Positions 13,101 to 23,225 of a DNA stretch of 64,000 nucleotides are shown here, piece by piece (position 1 is the first letter of the stretch; every line of letters begins with the position of its first letter). The position numbers and the translations under genes were made by a program. Under the pieces are notes generated by a model. The model did not search any database. It was not told the origin of the DNA and saw only the letters and a program-made list of their open reading frames with translations. This DNA comes from Aspidapion aeneum. Lineage: Eukaryota > Arthropoda > Insecta > Coleoptera > Brentidae. Location of the stretch: contig OY755038.1 of assembly GCA_963576565.1 (NCBI GenBank), positions 62,618,577 through 62,682,576 of the forward strand, in the 5' to 3' direction.

Positions 13101-13747
13101 AGAGCTACTAACAAAGCTCTAGCTTTTTCGTCATCGTTCCAACTATTTGCAGCGGCGGCAGCTTCAAATTGTTGTTTGTAGGTAGACCAGGAAGACGTAC
13201 CATCAAAATTTGGAGGCTTAATGTTTTGGTTGGAATTCACAACACATCCCTGAGCTTTCATTTTGTTGTGTTCTTTTTGGAGCTGTATAAGCTGTTTTGA
13301 GACGTCCTGGAATTTTTCTTCCATGGTTTGAAAAATTTCTTCTCTAACATTCTGTAGTTTGGTCTCCACTTTTTCTTCTACATTCTGCATTCTATGAGTT
13401 ATGTCTTCCTTAAGGTCTTCGGTTGCTGTCTTGAACTCCTCTCTCAGCTGTTCAGAGTTGCTCTTTATTTGATCGAAGTTTTCTTGAATGCCATCTAATC
13501 TTTGCTGAAATGTCTGTTTCATTTCGTTCTGGTCTTCCATGGTCTGCTTCATGTCGTCCATGGTCTGTTTCATATCGCCCTGGTTTTGTTCAATGGTCTG
13601 TCTCATATTGTCCTGATTTTGCTCAATGGTCTGTCTTATATCGTTCTGGTTTTGAGCCATTTGAGCTGCTAGAGCCTGCATCATTTTAGTTAAATCTTCC
13701 ATCTTTGCCGATCCTTGTCTAGTAAGCATCAACTTCCTGATAATCAC
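10142..13747 (-). pseudogene. gag-pol polyprotein, gag to RNase H
   Basis: A single 1201-codon frame covers Gag, protease, RT and RNase H with no frameshift between gag and pol. The first ORF codon is GTG; likely initiator Met codons are residues 7 or 16. Residues ~16-150 are a glutamine-rich coiled coil containing several copies of a 10-11 residue repeat (QNQxDMRQTIE type). A zinc knuckle begins near residue 390 as CFRCGRTGHIQRDS: the fourth ligand, normally Cys, is Ser. The protease active site VDTGA is near 475, RT motif FCVDYRKLN near 790 and catalytic YLDD near 886. RNase H (LDTDASNDG) is near 1030. The frame ends at a TGA (10142-10144) directly before the integrase, in the same frame, so the polyprotein is cut by a nonsense codon. 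Confidence 0.95.
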
Positions 13748-13807
13748 TTAAAACGTTTATTTTAAGGCTATATAAAGCGAATGTCGAAGTCGGTATATAT
13801 TTTCGGA

Positions 13808-14560
13808 TTCTTAAATAGAACCTGGAATTTTCTAGTAAATGCAGTAATTTCGATTACTAGGCAAAAGTCGCTTTTTTATTATCTCTTTTAGTTCTCGAAT
13901 AGAACGTCGTAGACTGATATGGAATATTCTAGAAAATATTTCTAAATCTTGCTTTTTAAATAACTAAGCTAAGGTCAAAATCGGTTTTTGTATATCTCTT
14001 CTCGTTCTCGAAAAGAACGTCGTAGAATGTTATGAAATATTCTAGAAATTATTTCTTATTCTTGCTTTTTAAATAACGAAGCTAACGTCGAAGTCGGTTT
14101 TTTTTTGTATATCTCTTCTGGTTCTCGAATAGAACGTCGTAGAATGTTATGGAATATTCTAGAAATTGTTTCTGATTCTTACTTTTGAAATAACTAAGCA
14201 AATGTCGAAGTCGGTTTTTGTATATCTCTTCTGATTCTTGAATAGAACGTCGTAGAAAGTGATGAAATATTCTAGAAAATCTCTCTAATTATCAATTTTG
14301 GGGTTGTAAGGTTAATGTCGAAATCGGTTCTCAAATATCTCTTTTGGTTTTTTTGAATAAAACACTATCGAACTTCTTCGAATATTCTGGAAAAATCACT
14401 TACTGTTCTTCTGTCCAATTGTCCTAGCCGGTGGTACTATTTAAGGTTAGTCTTTGCACTATTCAGTTCTGAATATTCTGGCAAAATCACTTACTGTTCT
14501 TCTTTTCAATTGTCCTAGCCGGTGGTACTATGTAAGGATAGTCTTTGCACTATTTATTTA
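13808..14560. repeat. Leader tandem repeats carrying HSE-like motifs
   Basis: The 5' untranslated leader holds four good copies of a 112-117 bp unit (gttctcgaatagaacg anchors at 13891, 14004, 14121, 14233) plus degenerate copies near 13806 and 14346, then a 91-bp unit repeated twice (14380 and 14471). Each long unit contains TTCtcGAA or a close variant and, about 20 bp on, GAAtaTTCtaGAA. The perfect three-box heat-shock consensus nGAAnnTTCnnGAAn is at 13922-13934, 14152-14164 and 14380-14392. TTCtaGAA remains at 14040-14047 and 14270-14277, and GAAtaTTC at 14471-14478. Position in the leader downstream of the start site resembles the gypsy insulator of Drosophila, which is also a tandem protein-binding array. 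Confidence 0.75.
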
Positions 14561-14567
14561 TTTTAGT

Positions 14568-14583
14568 CTCACTTTTGACACCA
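14568..14583 (-). promoter_or_regulatory. Primer-binding site
   Basis: Two bases inside the 5' LTR the minus strand reads TGGTGTCAAAAGTGAG. A TGG start matches the CCA end of a tRNA and is the standard position for first-strand priming. The tRNA species cannot be assigned by eye. Confidence 0.7.
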
Positions 14584-14585
14584 AT

Positions 14586-15014
14586 TGTTACGGGTTCACA
14601 ACGACAAATTAAAACTCGCAATTGTTGAAAACGATACGTCAATTTATTTCGACAAATTATGTACAAAAACACGCACTTAAACTTACTAATAACTTGTTAA
14701 TAATTCACTACTATAATCGGTCTATTAACTTCGTGTTAATATCTCACGACCACTACAGTACGCTATCTGTGACTGACTCCTGATGCACGACGTCCGGCCT
14801 TATATATGAGGGCTGCCTACTATTCGAGAACCCTTCCATCCTTGTTCAATTTGGACTCATTCCAGCCCTTTTCTAGACTTTCGCATACCAGTTTGTCACA
14901 GATAACGCAACTAAAACCTAGATTAAGAATACAACCATAAAATACGTCAACCTAATACTACACTAAACTTAAATAAATTCTAACTATAAAATTTAAATAC
15001 TTAAATTTGTAACA
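14586..15014 (-). repeat. 5' LTR of the gypsy element
   Basis: 429 bp, TG...CA bounded, nearly identical to 8494-8922. On the minus strand it contains TATATAAGG and, about 32 nt downstream, the arthropod initiator TCAGT. The transcript would therefore start near 14774. Differences from the other LTR include single-base changes near the centre and in the outer third. Confidence 0.95.
14771..14830 (-). promoter_or_regulatory. LTR core promoter with HSE half-site
   Basis: Read on the minus strand: TTCtcGAA (14830-14823), then 16 bp, then the TATA box TATATAA (14806-14800), then initiator TCAGT (14776-14772). The TATA-to-start distance of about 32 nt is ideal for RNA polymerase II. The inverted pair TTCnnGAA is a two-unit heat-shock element. 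Its 13-bp context GGTTCTCGAATAG recurs in the downstream leader repeats in the opposite orientation. Confidence 0.65.
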
Positions 15015-15412
15015 ATATTATGAATACACCAAGGCAATTCAGAAATATGCCCTTTAAAAACAAAATCGACATATCTCAGTAAAAGTTAGACTCAAAATAT
15101 GGAGGTAACTTATCTAATTTTTTTCTATTGGCAATTGATTTATGATCAGTGTACGCTACATCTTGAAAACTAATAAAAAATAATTTAAGAAAAAATGCCG
15201 TGTTAAAATAAAGGTATGAAGAAATTTAAGACAAAGTTACACTTAACCCATTTTCTTTATCTAATAAGCGGGATGATAAATTACCACTCGCAGGGATGCA
15301 CATTATGTAGGTATTTATACATTACAACAAAATCGATGTGCCCGAACGAATTTCAAAAATGATTTTGTTTTCATTAGGACACCATGCATAAAGCCTAAAA
15401 TCGCTTTCTTAC

Positions 15413-15548
15413 CTTGTAGTTTGGCAACTCCTTTAAACGTCACTGGATCAATGATGGTTGGATCGCTTTTGCCCTTTTTGTTGATTGCATATAACATTAT
15501 TCTATAACTAGTCCCAGGATCTAGGTCATCCGCGATGAAGACTGGCTC
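15413..15548 (-). CDS. Exon of a sidestep-type FN3 cell-surface protein
   Basis: On the minus strand a pyrimidine-rich tract and ATAG acceptor precede GAGCCAGTC, and the exon ends CAAG before GTAAG. The 136-bp exon opens in phase 0 and closes in phase 1. It encodes EPVFIADDLDPGTSYRIML followed by YAINKKGKSDP and ends near GVAKLQ, the second half of a fibronectin type III domain (conserved L-PGT-Y and YA-N-KG-S). The upstream exon at 18190-18353 ends in phase 0, so they fit. The sequence resembles the membrane-proximal FN3 of the sidestep family of immunoglobulin-superfamily axon-guidance proteins. The family name comes from memory of the pattern; nephrin-like proteins are an alternative. Confidence 0.75.
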
Positions 15549-16139
15549 CTATCGAAAAAATGCAAAATTTTTATTTTTTTGAAACTATATAAAATACAGT
15601 GAACTAAAGATTTCACTTTTCGAATTTAAGGAATTATTAAAAAGTTTGTATGAAAATTATTGGTTCTATTTAAGAATTTTATTATATTATAATAATCGTC
15701 AATAGATTAAAAAATATATGTGCATGTGCAGAATCGTTATTAGACTTATAATACCCAACGACAGGTCATAGAAAACTTTCTTTTAATATCCCAATATACT
15801 AATCGGCTAGTACTATCCGAGCTGCATAAGTATAAAGACACTGAAAAGAAAAAAATATTTACAACAGTAATCTATTCCTATTAAGGCAAATTATGGCCGG
15901 CTGCTCTTTAAGGCCGCTAGGTCGTGCGCCTGTCAGAGAATACAAAAAATGTTTTGCTTATTCTATAATTTTTCCTTTCTCTTGAATGACATGAAAGCTG
16001 AAATATACAGAGGATGCCAATTATAAACAGAAAAAAATGTTCAGTATTGGAGATTAAATTGCATAAACAAACCTATATAATTTTATGTATCTATACTTCC
16101 TGGGTCTCAGGCGATATTAAAGTGTTTATTGATGTTTTA

Positions 16140-16911
16140 GAAAAAATCTAAATAAACTAGACAAAGAGGGCCAAACAATCATTATTAAGGACACTAACAT
16201 AGACACTCATTTAACCTTCATCCTACAATATCAGAGTTTACAAGAATAGTTGATGATGAACATATCGTGTACTGACAACATAATAATAAATACGACTCTC
16301 TTAATCTATGAACCCAATGCGTCTCAGGTGGGTAAATCAGATCATACTGCGCACTATTTCTATTTTAAGCAACAATCATATTCGGGGGAAAAGCACTGTT
16401 GAGTTTTCTCTTTTAACGTTTTTAACAGTTCTGAATGCGCAAAGGACCTTACCTCAGACCTTTTAGAAAGGTAATTTCTCCAATCACCTCGCCTTTGGCA
16501 CATATTTTTAATCAAGGCATGAGTACAGGTAGTTTCCCAGAAGAACTTAAGATACCTTCAATCATTCTAGTGTATAAAAAAGAAGAACAAAGTAATTTTA
16601 ACAACTTCAGACTAATTATTCTTTTGTCTTTTTTGTCAAAACTGTTTGAGCCCATTGTTTATAAGAGAGCTATTAACCTTTTCCAATCAAACTCATTATT
16701 TAACACGTCCCAACATGCTCTTTTACCAGCAAGATCGAAAGAAACTGCACTTATTGTATATTGCTTGTGGAATTGTTTTGTACTTCTAAAGCTTTCGACT
16801 CCATTAATCATAAAATCTTATTAAAAAGTTTGAGGCGTATGGTGTGAGAGGAGTCGTCTTGAAATGGTTTGAGAGGTATTTAGAAAATAAGGTAAGATCG
16901 TGTTGTGGGGG
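16140..16911 (+). pseudogene. Non-LTR retrotransposon EN-RT fragment
   Basis: Broken frames read like an AP-type endonuclease (EGQTIII, DTNIDTHL, then CTDNIIINTTLLIYEPN and the catalytic SDH at GKSDHTAHYF). They run on into an RT: SPLAHIFNQGMSTGSFPEEL, YKRAINLF, then FDSINHKILLKSL, and in another frame YGVRGVVLKWFERYLENK. The longest open piece is 16435-16824. The stretch between endonuclease and RT is too short, so it is internally deleted as well as frameshifted. It lies antisense in the intron of the sidestep-like gene. The style is CR1/L2/jockey-like; the clade is uncertain. Confidence 0.8.
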
Positions 16912-17375
16912 TGAATTGACAACCGTAGGATATTGCTGGCTGGGCCGAACGCATCCGAACTAATTTCTGTGTTCTTTGGATTTAGAAGATCAAGTTTTGA
17001 CGTCCAAAAAGAAATGGTTGTAACTTCATTATAATGGAAACTAAGGTAATCGGGACCAAATTCAGAACTATGCAATTGCGGTAAAATCTACCACTGTCAT
17101 TTTGATAGTTAAAATAAATTTATATGGTTTTTAAGATTTTGCTGTGGACGGCAAAGTTGGTTGATCCGTAGCGTTTAAATATCTTTGCTTTATATTTTTT
17201 TAATTTATAACGTGAATTTGTTATGGACAATAATAATGATAAGCGTGCAAAAGTTTGTTGCTTTTAAACCTTATAATAAAATTCCTAAGGTAGAATCTGG
17301 GAGTAGGATTTTTTAAGCGGAACATTAATGCTATATATAACAGTATATATACCGATAGAGGTCCGAAGAGGACAA

Positions 17376-17901
17376 CTAGATGTTTATTCTTGACTGTCCG
17401 AGAGGCGAGGTGAGGTGAGGGCTCACCCAATATCAAGATGCTATTCTTAACTGCGCGGCCGTGAGGTGAGTTTTTAGTTTACCATCTTTTCGCACAGAGA
17501 TATGAGTCCACGGGAATTGTTGTGGTGTCTATATCCTTGCTTTTGCTTATTAGTTTTGTTTTGGTGAGCTTTTAAAGTAAAGTGTGAAAGTCATTACCAT
17601 AAATTTTTACCCATTTTTATTAAAAAATTGATACTAGAAACATACTTCTCTCCAAAACAAAACTGACCACAAAAAGTAAAGTTAGAAACACTCCCGCGGG
17701 TTCATTTCTCCGTGGAAAAAGATGGTGAAATCAAGATCGGTACATAGGCCTCTCCCAATATCTTCCACTCTTCTCTGTTTGTCGCCGTGTACATCCATCT
17801 AGTATCCGCATGTCTCTTTAAATCGCCCGGCCATAAGTCCACCTGTGAAAGTGAACTTTTCGCTTACCACACCTTACGGGCAGTCAAGAATAAACGTCCT
17901 G
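17376..17901. mobile_element. Foldback element, about 526 bp
   Basis: The ends are inverted copies: TGTTTATTCTTGACTG on the left (17381) and CAGTCAAGAATAAACG on the right (17881). Inner pairs are also inverted, for example taccatctttt near 17482 and aaaaagatggt near 17717. The arms are about 130-190 bp, leaving a short unpaired centre. No transposase is present. Family unknown. Confidence 0.55.
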
Positions 17902-18189
17902 GACTAAGAATGTAATTTTTCGACAAAAAGCTACTGCTTATTTTGCAAAGTATATTAAAAAGAGCGAAATATACATTTCTTGCTGTATATACACACTGAA
18001 TTGAATGTGACAATAAAAGTATTAATTATTATTATTATTATTATTATTACAATACTTAAAATTTGAAAATATTATACAGAGGGGTCAAAAATTAAAAAAC
18101 TGCCTGTTTGGTAAGTAAGTCAAAATTAGAAAAATAATTTTAAATCTCCAAAGACTAGTTCTAAAATTTCAAACTGAGTAGCTTTTTAC

Positions 18190-18353
18190 CTTATATGACG
18201 TTATATTCACTTTCGGCCTCAAACTAGGTAGTTCCAAGATTTCCATGTAGAAACTTTGTGTTAAACCTCCATCGTATCCTTCCATGCACTCCACCTGCAA
18301 TGAATCGGTCGTTTGGTTGAGAAGAGTGCAGTTTTGCAGTTGACCTGGACGAC
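18190..18353 (-). CDS. Upstream exon of the sidestep-type protein
   Basis: Minus-strand acceptor TTTTAG at 18354 and donor AAG|GTAAAA at 18190 bound a 164-bp exon starting in phase 1 and ending in phase 0. It encodes PGQLQNCTLLNQTTDSLQV, then ECMEGYDGGLTQSFYMEILE, and ends VNITSYK. This is the first half of an FN3 domain (NC-L-NQT-DSLQVEC-EG-DGGL-Q), joining in frame to the exon at 15413-15548. A phase-1 start is typical of extracellular Ig/FN3 domain modules. The protein would be a membrane receptor. Other exons (Ig domains, transmembrane segment) are outside the window or not recognised. Confidence 0.75.
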
Positions 18354-18818
18354 CTAAAATCAAAAACTTAAAATAGATAAAAACCAAAAAACTAGGGCTA
18401 GCTCTCCCTTGCACGTTTGAGAATATTTTACATTTTGTTAATTTTATTATCTACTTGCGTGCGGTAAAGTAATTACTTTACCACTTGTACCACTTAGCAA
18501 CGAGTCAATGAGACAACGTTACTATTTCTTTATATTGAAATTTCATTCAATTATTTTTTTTTCTAAATTTATTTAAAGTTGTGAAAAAAAGTTATATGTT
18601 GGTAAAATATAATACCAAATATATGCGAAAGTGTCTTTTTTCTACGAGCTTGTGAAAAGTGTAACATATCCGGACGCATTTAAGTTTTGAGAGTGCCACT
18701 TTTCCCCACTACTTTTCCGCACTCTCTGAATCAGTACCTTAATATTTAGTTTTTTCGGATCCTTAGCAACCCAACTTTTAAATAGGTTTTACAGTTTAAT
18801 GCTTTATCTGCATGACAA
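18354..18818. other. Intronic or intergenic DNA with short repeats
   Basis: No coding sequence is recognised. A gcggtaaagtaattactttacc palindrome-like piece near 18461 and a gtggtaaagtg piece near 19384 may be the eroded ends of a DNA element surrounding the hAT MITE. They match only loosely. Confidence 0.3.
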
Positions 18819-18826
18819 CGATTTGG

Positions 18827-19030
18827 CAGCGGCGTAGCGTGCCTGAAGGGGCGGGGGGCCGACTGCTAAAAAGGCACCCCTCAGAAATCTTGCGACCAAA
18901 AAAAAAAAACAAAAAGGTCTTCATGTCTTCTTTGCCGGCCTCTTACTTTGCCATTGGCGCTTCGGCCACCCATGGGGCGCCAATACCCCGGCGACGAACC
19001 CCCCGCGTTCCCCCCCACGCTACGCCACTG
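18827..19030. mobile_element. hAT-type MITE with 8-bp duplication
   Basis: Terminal inverted repeats CAGCGGCGTAGCGTG and, inward from the right end, CAGTGGCGTAGCGTG (one mismatch) are flanked by a perfect 8-bp duplication CGATTTGG (18819-18826 and 19031-19038). Eight-base duplications and CA(G)TGGCGTAGCG-like ends are diagnostic of hAT. The 204-bp interior is GC-rich, unlike its surroundings, and has no transposase. Confidence 0.85.
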
Positions 19031-19038
19031 CGATTTGG

Positions 19039-20720
19039 CAAATATGGCCCAGTCATAAAGTTTCATAATTTGGTGTGCATACAAAACCTATGAATTTAAT
19101 TAGCTTTTTTTATAACTTTAGTTTGTTTATGTTTTCCGCACGCTGCTTGAAGAAAAAATAGTGTTCTTAACTATTTCGGAAGGTTTCTTTTCTGCATTTG
19201 ATTGCTGGCCGAACTCCGCTATGCGTCGGCCGGCCAACTGCAATCACGTGCGGGAAAGTGACATTTTTTTATGACAAATACACTATATTACCCCTGTCAT
19301 CTTCGCGTGGTTCGTGCAACTGTTGTTACGTGATGTAATATAACTTACTGCACTCGTTAAGTAAATAACTGTTTCCTACCGTGTGGTAAAGTGTCACTTA
19401 GTGCCGTAAAACTTTTTTACCTCAATGAATTCAAAATTTAAGAATGAATGCAATTTAGGTATATTAGTATTTGTTCAGTGAATAAAATAAAATTTTTGTA
19501 GCTTTAAACAAGCAATCTTTGATACATTTTATTAATTATTCGTCCTTGTAAATTTGTTTTCTCGTCCAAATATTATTTCTTTAGGGGAAAGTTTGTACCT
19601 ACCACGTTTGAAAATGCCGTTAACGTCTTTCACGGCTTACCTGAACTCAGCTTCGCTTCTTGTTGGGTAAATAATTATTATTATAGTACTTACAACATAA
19701 AAAAATAGATAAAAAGACAAAACTTTGGCTTTTCTAATTTACCGAAAATTTAAAAGCTTCAGCAAAATAAATAAAGGACAATAGGAATTAGGTATAAATG
19801 TATCACTAAAATTTAATACAATCATACGCAGCGTAACTAAAGTTGGAACAGATTAATAATATTCTTTTTAATACCTAACTAATATTTTCTATATTTTCAT
19901 GAAGAAAACACTGTATTGCACTAAAGGATCAATTTTCATACCTACCTATTTGTTAATAACAAATCAACTTTTTACATTAAAAATAATGGAAAAGTTGCAG
20001 TGAGTTAGTAATAAAAATTAAAAACTAAGTTTGTAGAAACGCCCCTCTGGAGATGCTACCTTTAGTAGATTAGAAAACTAACCAGAAATAATTCTTTTTA
20101 CATTATCTCACTCTCTCTTTCTTTCTACCTCATCAATCATCAGTCAAGCATATACACAGTGTGTTAGTATATTTCGTTTTTTGAAAAGCTTTCATGGCTC
20201 TTAGGTAAATCGATTTTGTTTTTCCTGTATTTTTCCATGGGTAACTAAAAAGCTTTTTACTCATGGGGTTCCAAGATTCAATAGAAACGAACTGATGTTG
20301 CCAATCAACTGTTGTTTCGTTCTAAAGAGACACTCTTGTAAAGATAAACGGCTGGCCATGAATCTTACCTTTTACACCAGTATTTACTAAGACATTAAAA
20401 TTTAGTACCGACCGGTTTAAGTGTAATTTTTTAAATACTCACAGGTCAACTAACTGCAAAGATTTGGTTCAGCTTAATTGGCAATATGGTAAGTATCTCT
20501 CAGTGAGTTTTATCTCATATAAACTCAAGTTAACTTTAGAAATAAGGAAAAACCACATAAAAATTTTGTAACGATATGTAATTTTTTTGAAAGCAAGTCC
20601 GTGCAGTTATAGGATTCTCGTCAAGAATAGTCTGAAATTGTAGTACCACCCTAAGGTGTGGTTTACAGTTCAAAAAACTATAGATATGATACATGATCGG
20701 TAAAAAAACCTATATCGATA
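19039..20720. other. AT-rich stretch with one dispersed repeat
   Basis: No gene is recognised. At 19190-19255 a hairpin-forming segment (ttgattgctggcc ... ggccaactgcaatca) flanks gaactccgctatgcgtcgg. A clear copy is at 50340-50395 and a weaker one, inverted, near 54345-54415. Nothing else is seen. Confidence 0.45.
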
Positions 20721-20965
20721 CCCTAATTCTGACACGTCGTCAGTCGTAACCCACAAAAAAATTAAAATTTATATTTTTGCGTCAAAGGTTAGTAATTATG
20801 CATAGCTATATGCTGCTAAATCCTCGCAGCCAAAAAAAAATATAAAACGGTCATTCGCGCGATTTCTTATAAGTCGCATAATGCTTACGCTATGTAATTT
20901 GTTTCTAACTTTTCTTGTTCCTGTAAAATTTTGTTGAGTTGGGTTACGACGTGTCAGAATTAGGG
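20721..20965. mobile_element. TIR MITE family A, copy 1
   Basis: Inverted ends CCCTAATTCTGACACGTCGT and, inward from the right, the same 20 bases. The interior shares long blocks with copy 2 (ttgcgtcaaaggttagtaatt, cggtcattcgcgcgatttct). The flanks tatcgata and tgacgata are similar, so the element may extend a few bases outward. Non-coding, family unknown. Confidence 0.7.
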
Positions 20966-22711
20966 TGACGATATACAAAAAATTTTCAAGCTTAATAATA
21001 CGCAAATAACCTTAAACTATATCTGTAGATGCATTACCGTATTAAATACCTGTCAATATTTCAATATTGTTAAAAGTGATATATTAGAATCTGGTTTTAG
21101 TAACATATCCACCAAAAGAATTGAAAATCGGTTTGATCATTTCTAACTTGTTTAAATATTTAACATGTAAAATATAGCGGACAGCTGACACTGACTCACA
21201 CCAATTTTATTGGACATCTCCAAGTGAAGTTTGAAGGTTTAAATATGGCTTCCATTTTTAAACCAAAATATTATATTTTTTATTTATTTTTAAGTTTTTT
21301 GCGAATGAACAGTTTATATAAATATTAACCCTTAATTGGACATGTGAGTCCCCGGGACTCACATTTATATTTCAATAAATCGTAGCTTCCACCAATTTGC
21401 ACCGACTCCACAGCCCGTCACAGTACCTTCTCGACATAACGCTGAAAAGCGATGGTTGGTTTGATGTGTCTGTGAAGTTGTTCTTACAGCATATACGAGG
21501 TGATGTGAGTCCATGGGACTGATGGTGTCTTATTACGTTACCAAAAGACATTAAAAAAAAAGCTGATAAGCTGATAAGAGATCAAAGAAAATATCGTATT
21601 TTATGCTGTTATAATAAAAGAGCTGAACAAGTTTCCCAACTTGTTTTTATTTTTGTAAATAATTATATTCTCTAATTTTCCCTTAAAATTAGAGAAGCTA
21701 TCTCTCTTAGTTTTTAAATATTTTTGGGTTACATTTTCTACGCTTACAAACGTTTTTAGAATATTATTTTTATTTACTTTACGCTATATCTTTCCATATT
21801 TTAAATTTAAACTTCGCGCGCTTCTTCCAGCAATGAAGGATTTGAGATAAGCGGCTAAATTCGGCCTAGCAGACGAAAACGCCGATTGTCTGGGCGAACA
21901 ACTCAACCACGCGCCACGTGCAAGGAAAGTCACCGCACCGCTATCATTTTATATTAAAATTGTGGAAACTATTAATTTTACGCTTTAGTTTATTAGATAT
22001 TAGTGTTTGGAACATTTTGAACTATAGAACAATGGAGAGTCTGGTACTTCGCGTATAATCGGGCTGGCCAGCCAAGTAGCTACAAAAGACATCTAATGGT
22101 AAGTCGTTTCTTGATAATTTTTCATTGCTGCGCTATTTTTAGTATTTAAGTTTTTAGGCTCTTTTTTCCCTGTTGGAGCCCTGTGGAAAGATACAGTCCC
22201 TCTTAACTCCCCCACGTTTTTCTCGAGCTATCTCGAGTGGTCCTTCGGTATATTTTATTTTCTACAGAAGGCCTAACCTCACCAAGAGCAAAAGCAGCAT
22301 CTTTGCTGTACATTTTTTATGCCAATTTTTTTAAATTGTTTAAAATATATAGCATAGCAAAATTTCTCGAAACCTCCAAAAAACCAAAAAAACTCCGAGT
22401 AATAGATTTTATTTGCAAGGGGAACACATTTTGACTATTTTAAAAATTTTGCACCATTCTCCCCCTTCGAAGGGCAAGCTTTACTCCTATATTTTGAATA
22501 GGGAAAACGGGTTAACCAAAACGTTACAAATAATTTCAGTATATATTCCCCCTGCAAACAAAATCGACGTGTCTCGGATTCCTTCCTACATTTTTTGTAA
22601 TTTTCGAAAAATCTTGGGTGGAAAGTTTTAATTGTATATGCAAGGCCTGCATGCAAACAGTATAAACTTAACTTCGCTAGGCTCTAGCTAAAATAAAAAG
22701 AGCGCGGTCGC

Positions 22712-23044
22712 ATGAGCGAAACCGAACGGGAATCAAACTACGCAAGTAGCAATAATGAACAATCAGAATGTGTAAATAGTGTAAATAAATTAGAATATGC
22801 AAGAAAATACCTTTTTAAAGACAATTTAATCCACGATGGAAAGTGCGGTCAGTGTCAGAGATATTTCTTAAAGCTTAATGGCAAAATTAAATACAGACAA
22901 TCAAAAGAAATTAAGAAAAAACTCTCAGACCACATAAATTCGCCAAAAAGTTCAAAAGTGGAGAAACGTTGCATTACTTCCAAAACACGAATAGATGGAT
23001 TAGCTACAAAAGCCATCCAAGTCTATTCAAACTTAGAAAAGTGA
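22712..23044 (+). CDS. Possible upstream ORF of the jockey element
   Basis: A 110-codon ORF begins 21 bases inside the element (MSETERESNYASSNNEQSE...). It is lysine- and serine-rich with a CGQCQ pair. It is in a different frame from ORF1 and ends about 180 bases before it. It could be the eroded N-terminus of ORF1, a short leader ORF or chance. No domain is recognised. Confidence 0.35.
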   Translation: MSETERESNYASSNNEQSECVNSVNKLEYARKYLFKDNLIHDGKCGQCQRYFLKLNGKIKYRQSKEIKKKLSDHINSPKSSKVEKRCITSKTRIDGLATKAIQVYSNLEK

Positions 23045-23225
23045 CAAAAACTGCCCAGAGACAGCTAAAAATCAAAGACACGTGCGGGAGTTTGAGTGAA
23101 GTGGGGCGCGGGGAGGAGTACACCACTCATCTCAAGGACTCCACGCTCGAAAATTTTAATTCGGCGCATGCGCACTCAAGCCACGAACAAGAAAAATCAT
23201 CTCGAGCAACGAAGATCTTCTCGAG

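Larger units (their letters stand above)
8494..15014 (-). mobile_element. Ty3/gypsy LTR retrotransposon, full length
   Basis: A 6.5 kb element bounded by two 429-bp LTRs with TGTTAC...GTAACA ends and a 4-bp target duplication ATAT (8490-8493 and 15015-15018). Domain order on the minus strand is LTR, primer-binding site, about 1 kb leader with tandem repeats, gag, protease, RT, RNase H, integrase, polypurine tract, LTR. Protease-RT-RNase H-integrase order marks Ty3/gypsy. There is no env. The LTRs differ at about six positions by eye, so the insertion is recent, yet pol is broken in several places. It lies on the same strand as the sidestep-like exons and ends 398 bp downstream of one of them. 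Confidence 0.96.
15549..18189 (-). other. Intron between the two FN3 exons
   Basis: A 2.64 kb interval bounded by a consensus donor (AAG|GTAAAA) and acceptor (ATAG|GAG) on the minus strand. It contains a dead plus-strand non-LTR fragment (16140-16911), a foldback element (17376-17901) and a (TTA)n microsatellite at about 18025-18050. The remainder (15549-16139, 16912-17375) holds nothing I recognise. Confidence 0.65.

Noticed and set aside
18812..19093. Two overlapping Pro/Arg/Gly-rich ORFs
   Set aside because: They lie within the GC-rich hAT MITE, which has matching ends and target duplication; no coding constraint is visible.
21810..22110. GC-richer piece ending ATGGTAAGT as a host 5' exon
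   Set aside because: Only a donor-like word supports it; no downstream exon or transposase frame was found within the piggyBac-like element.
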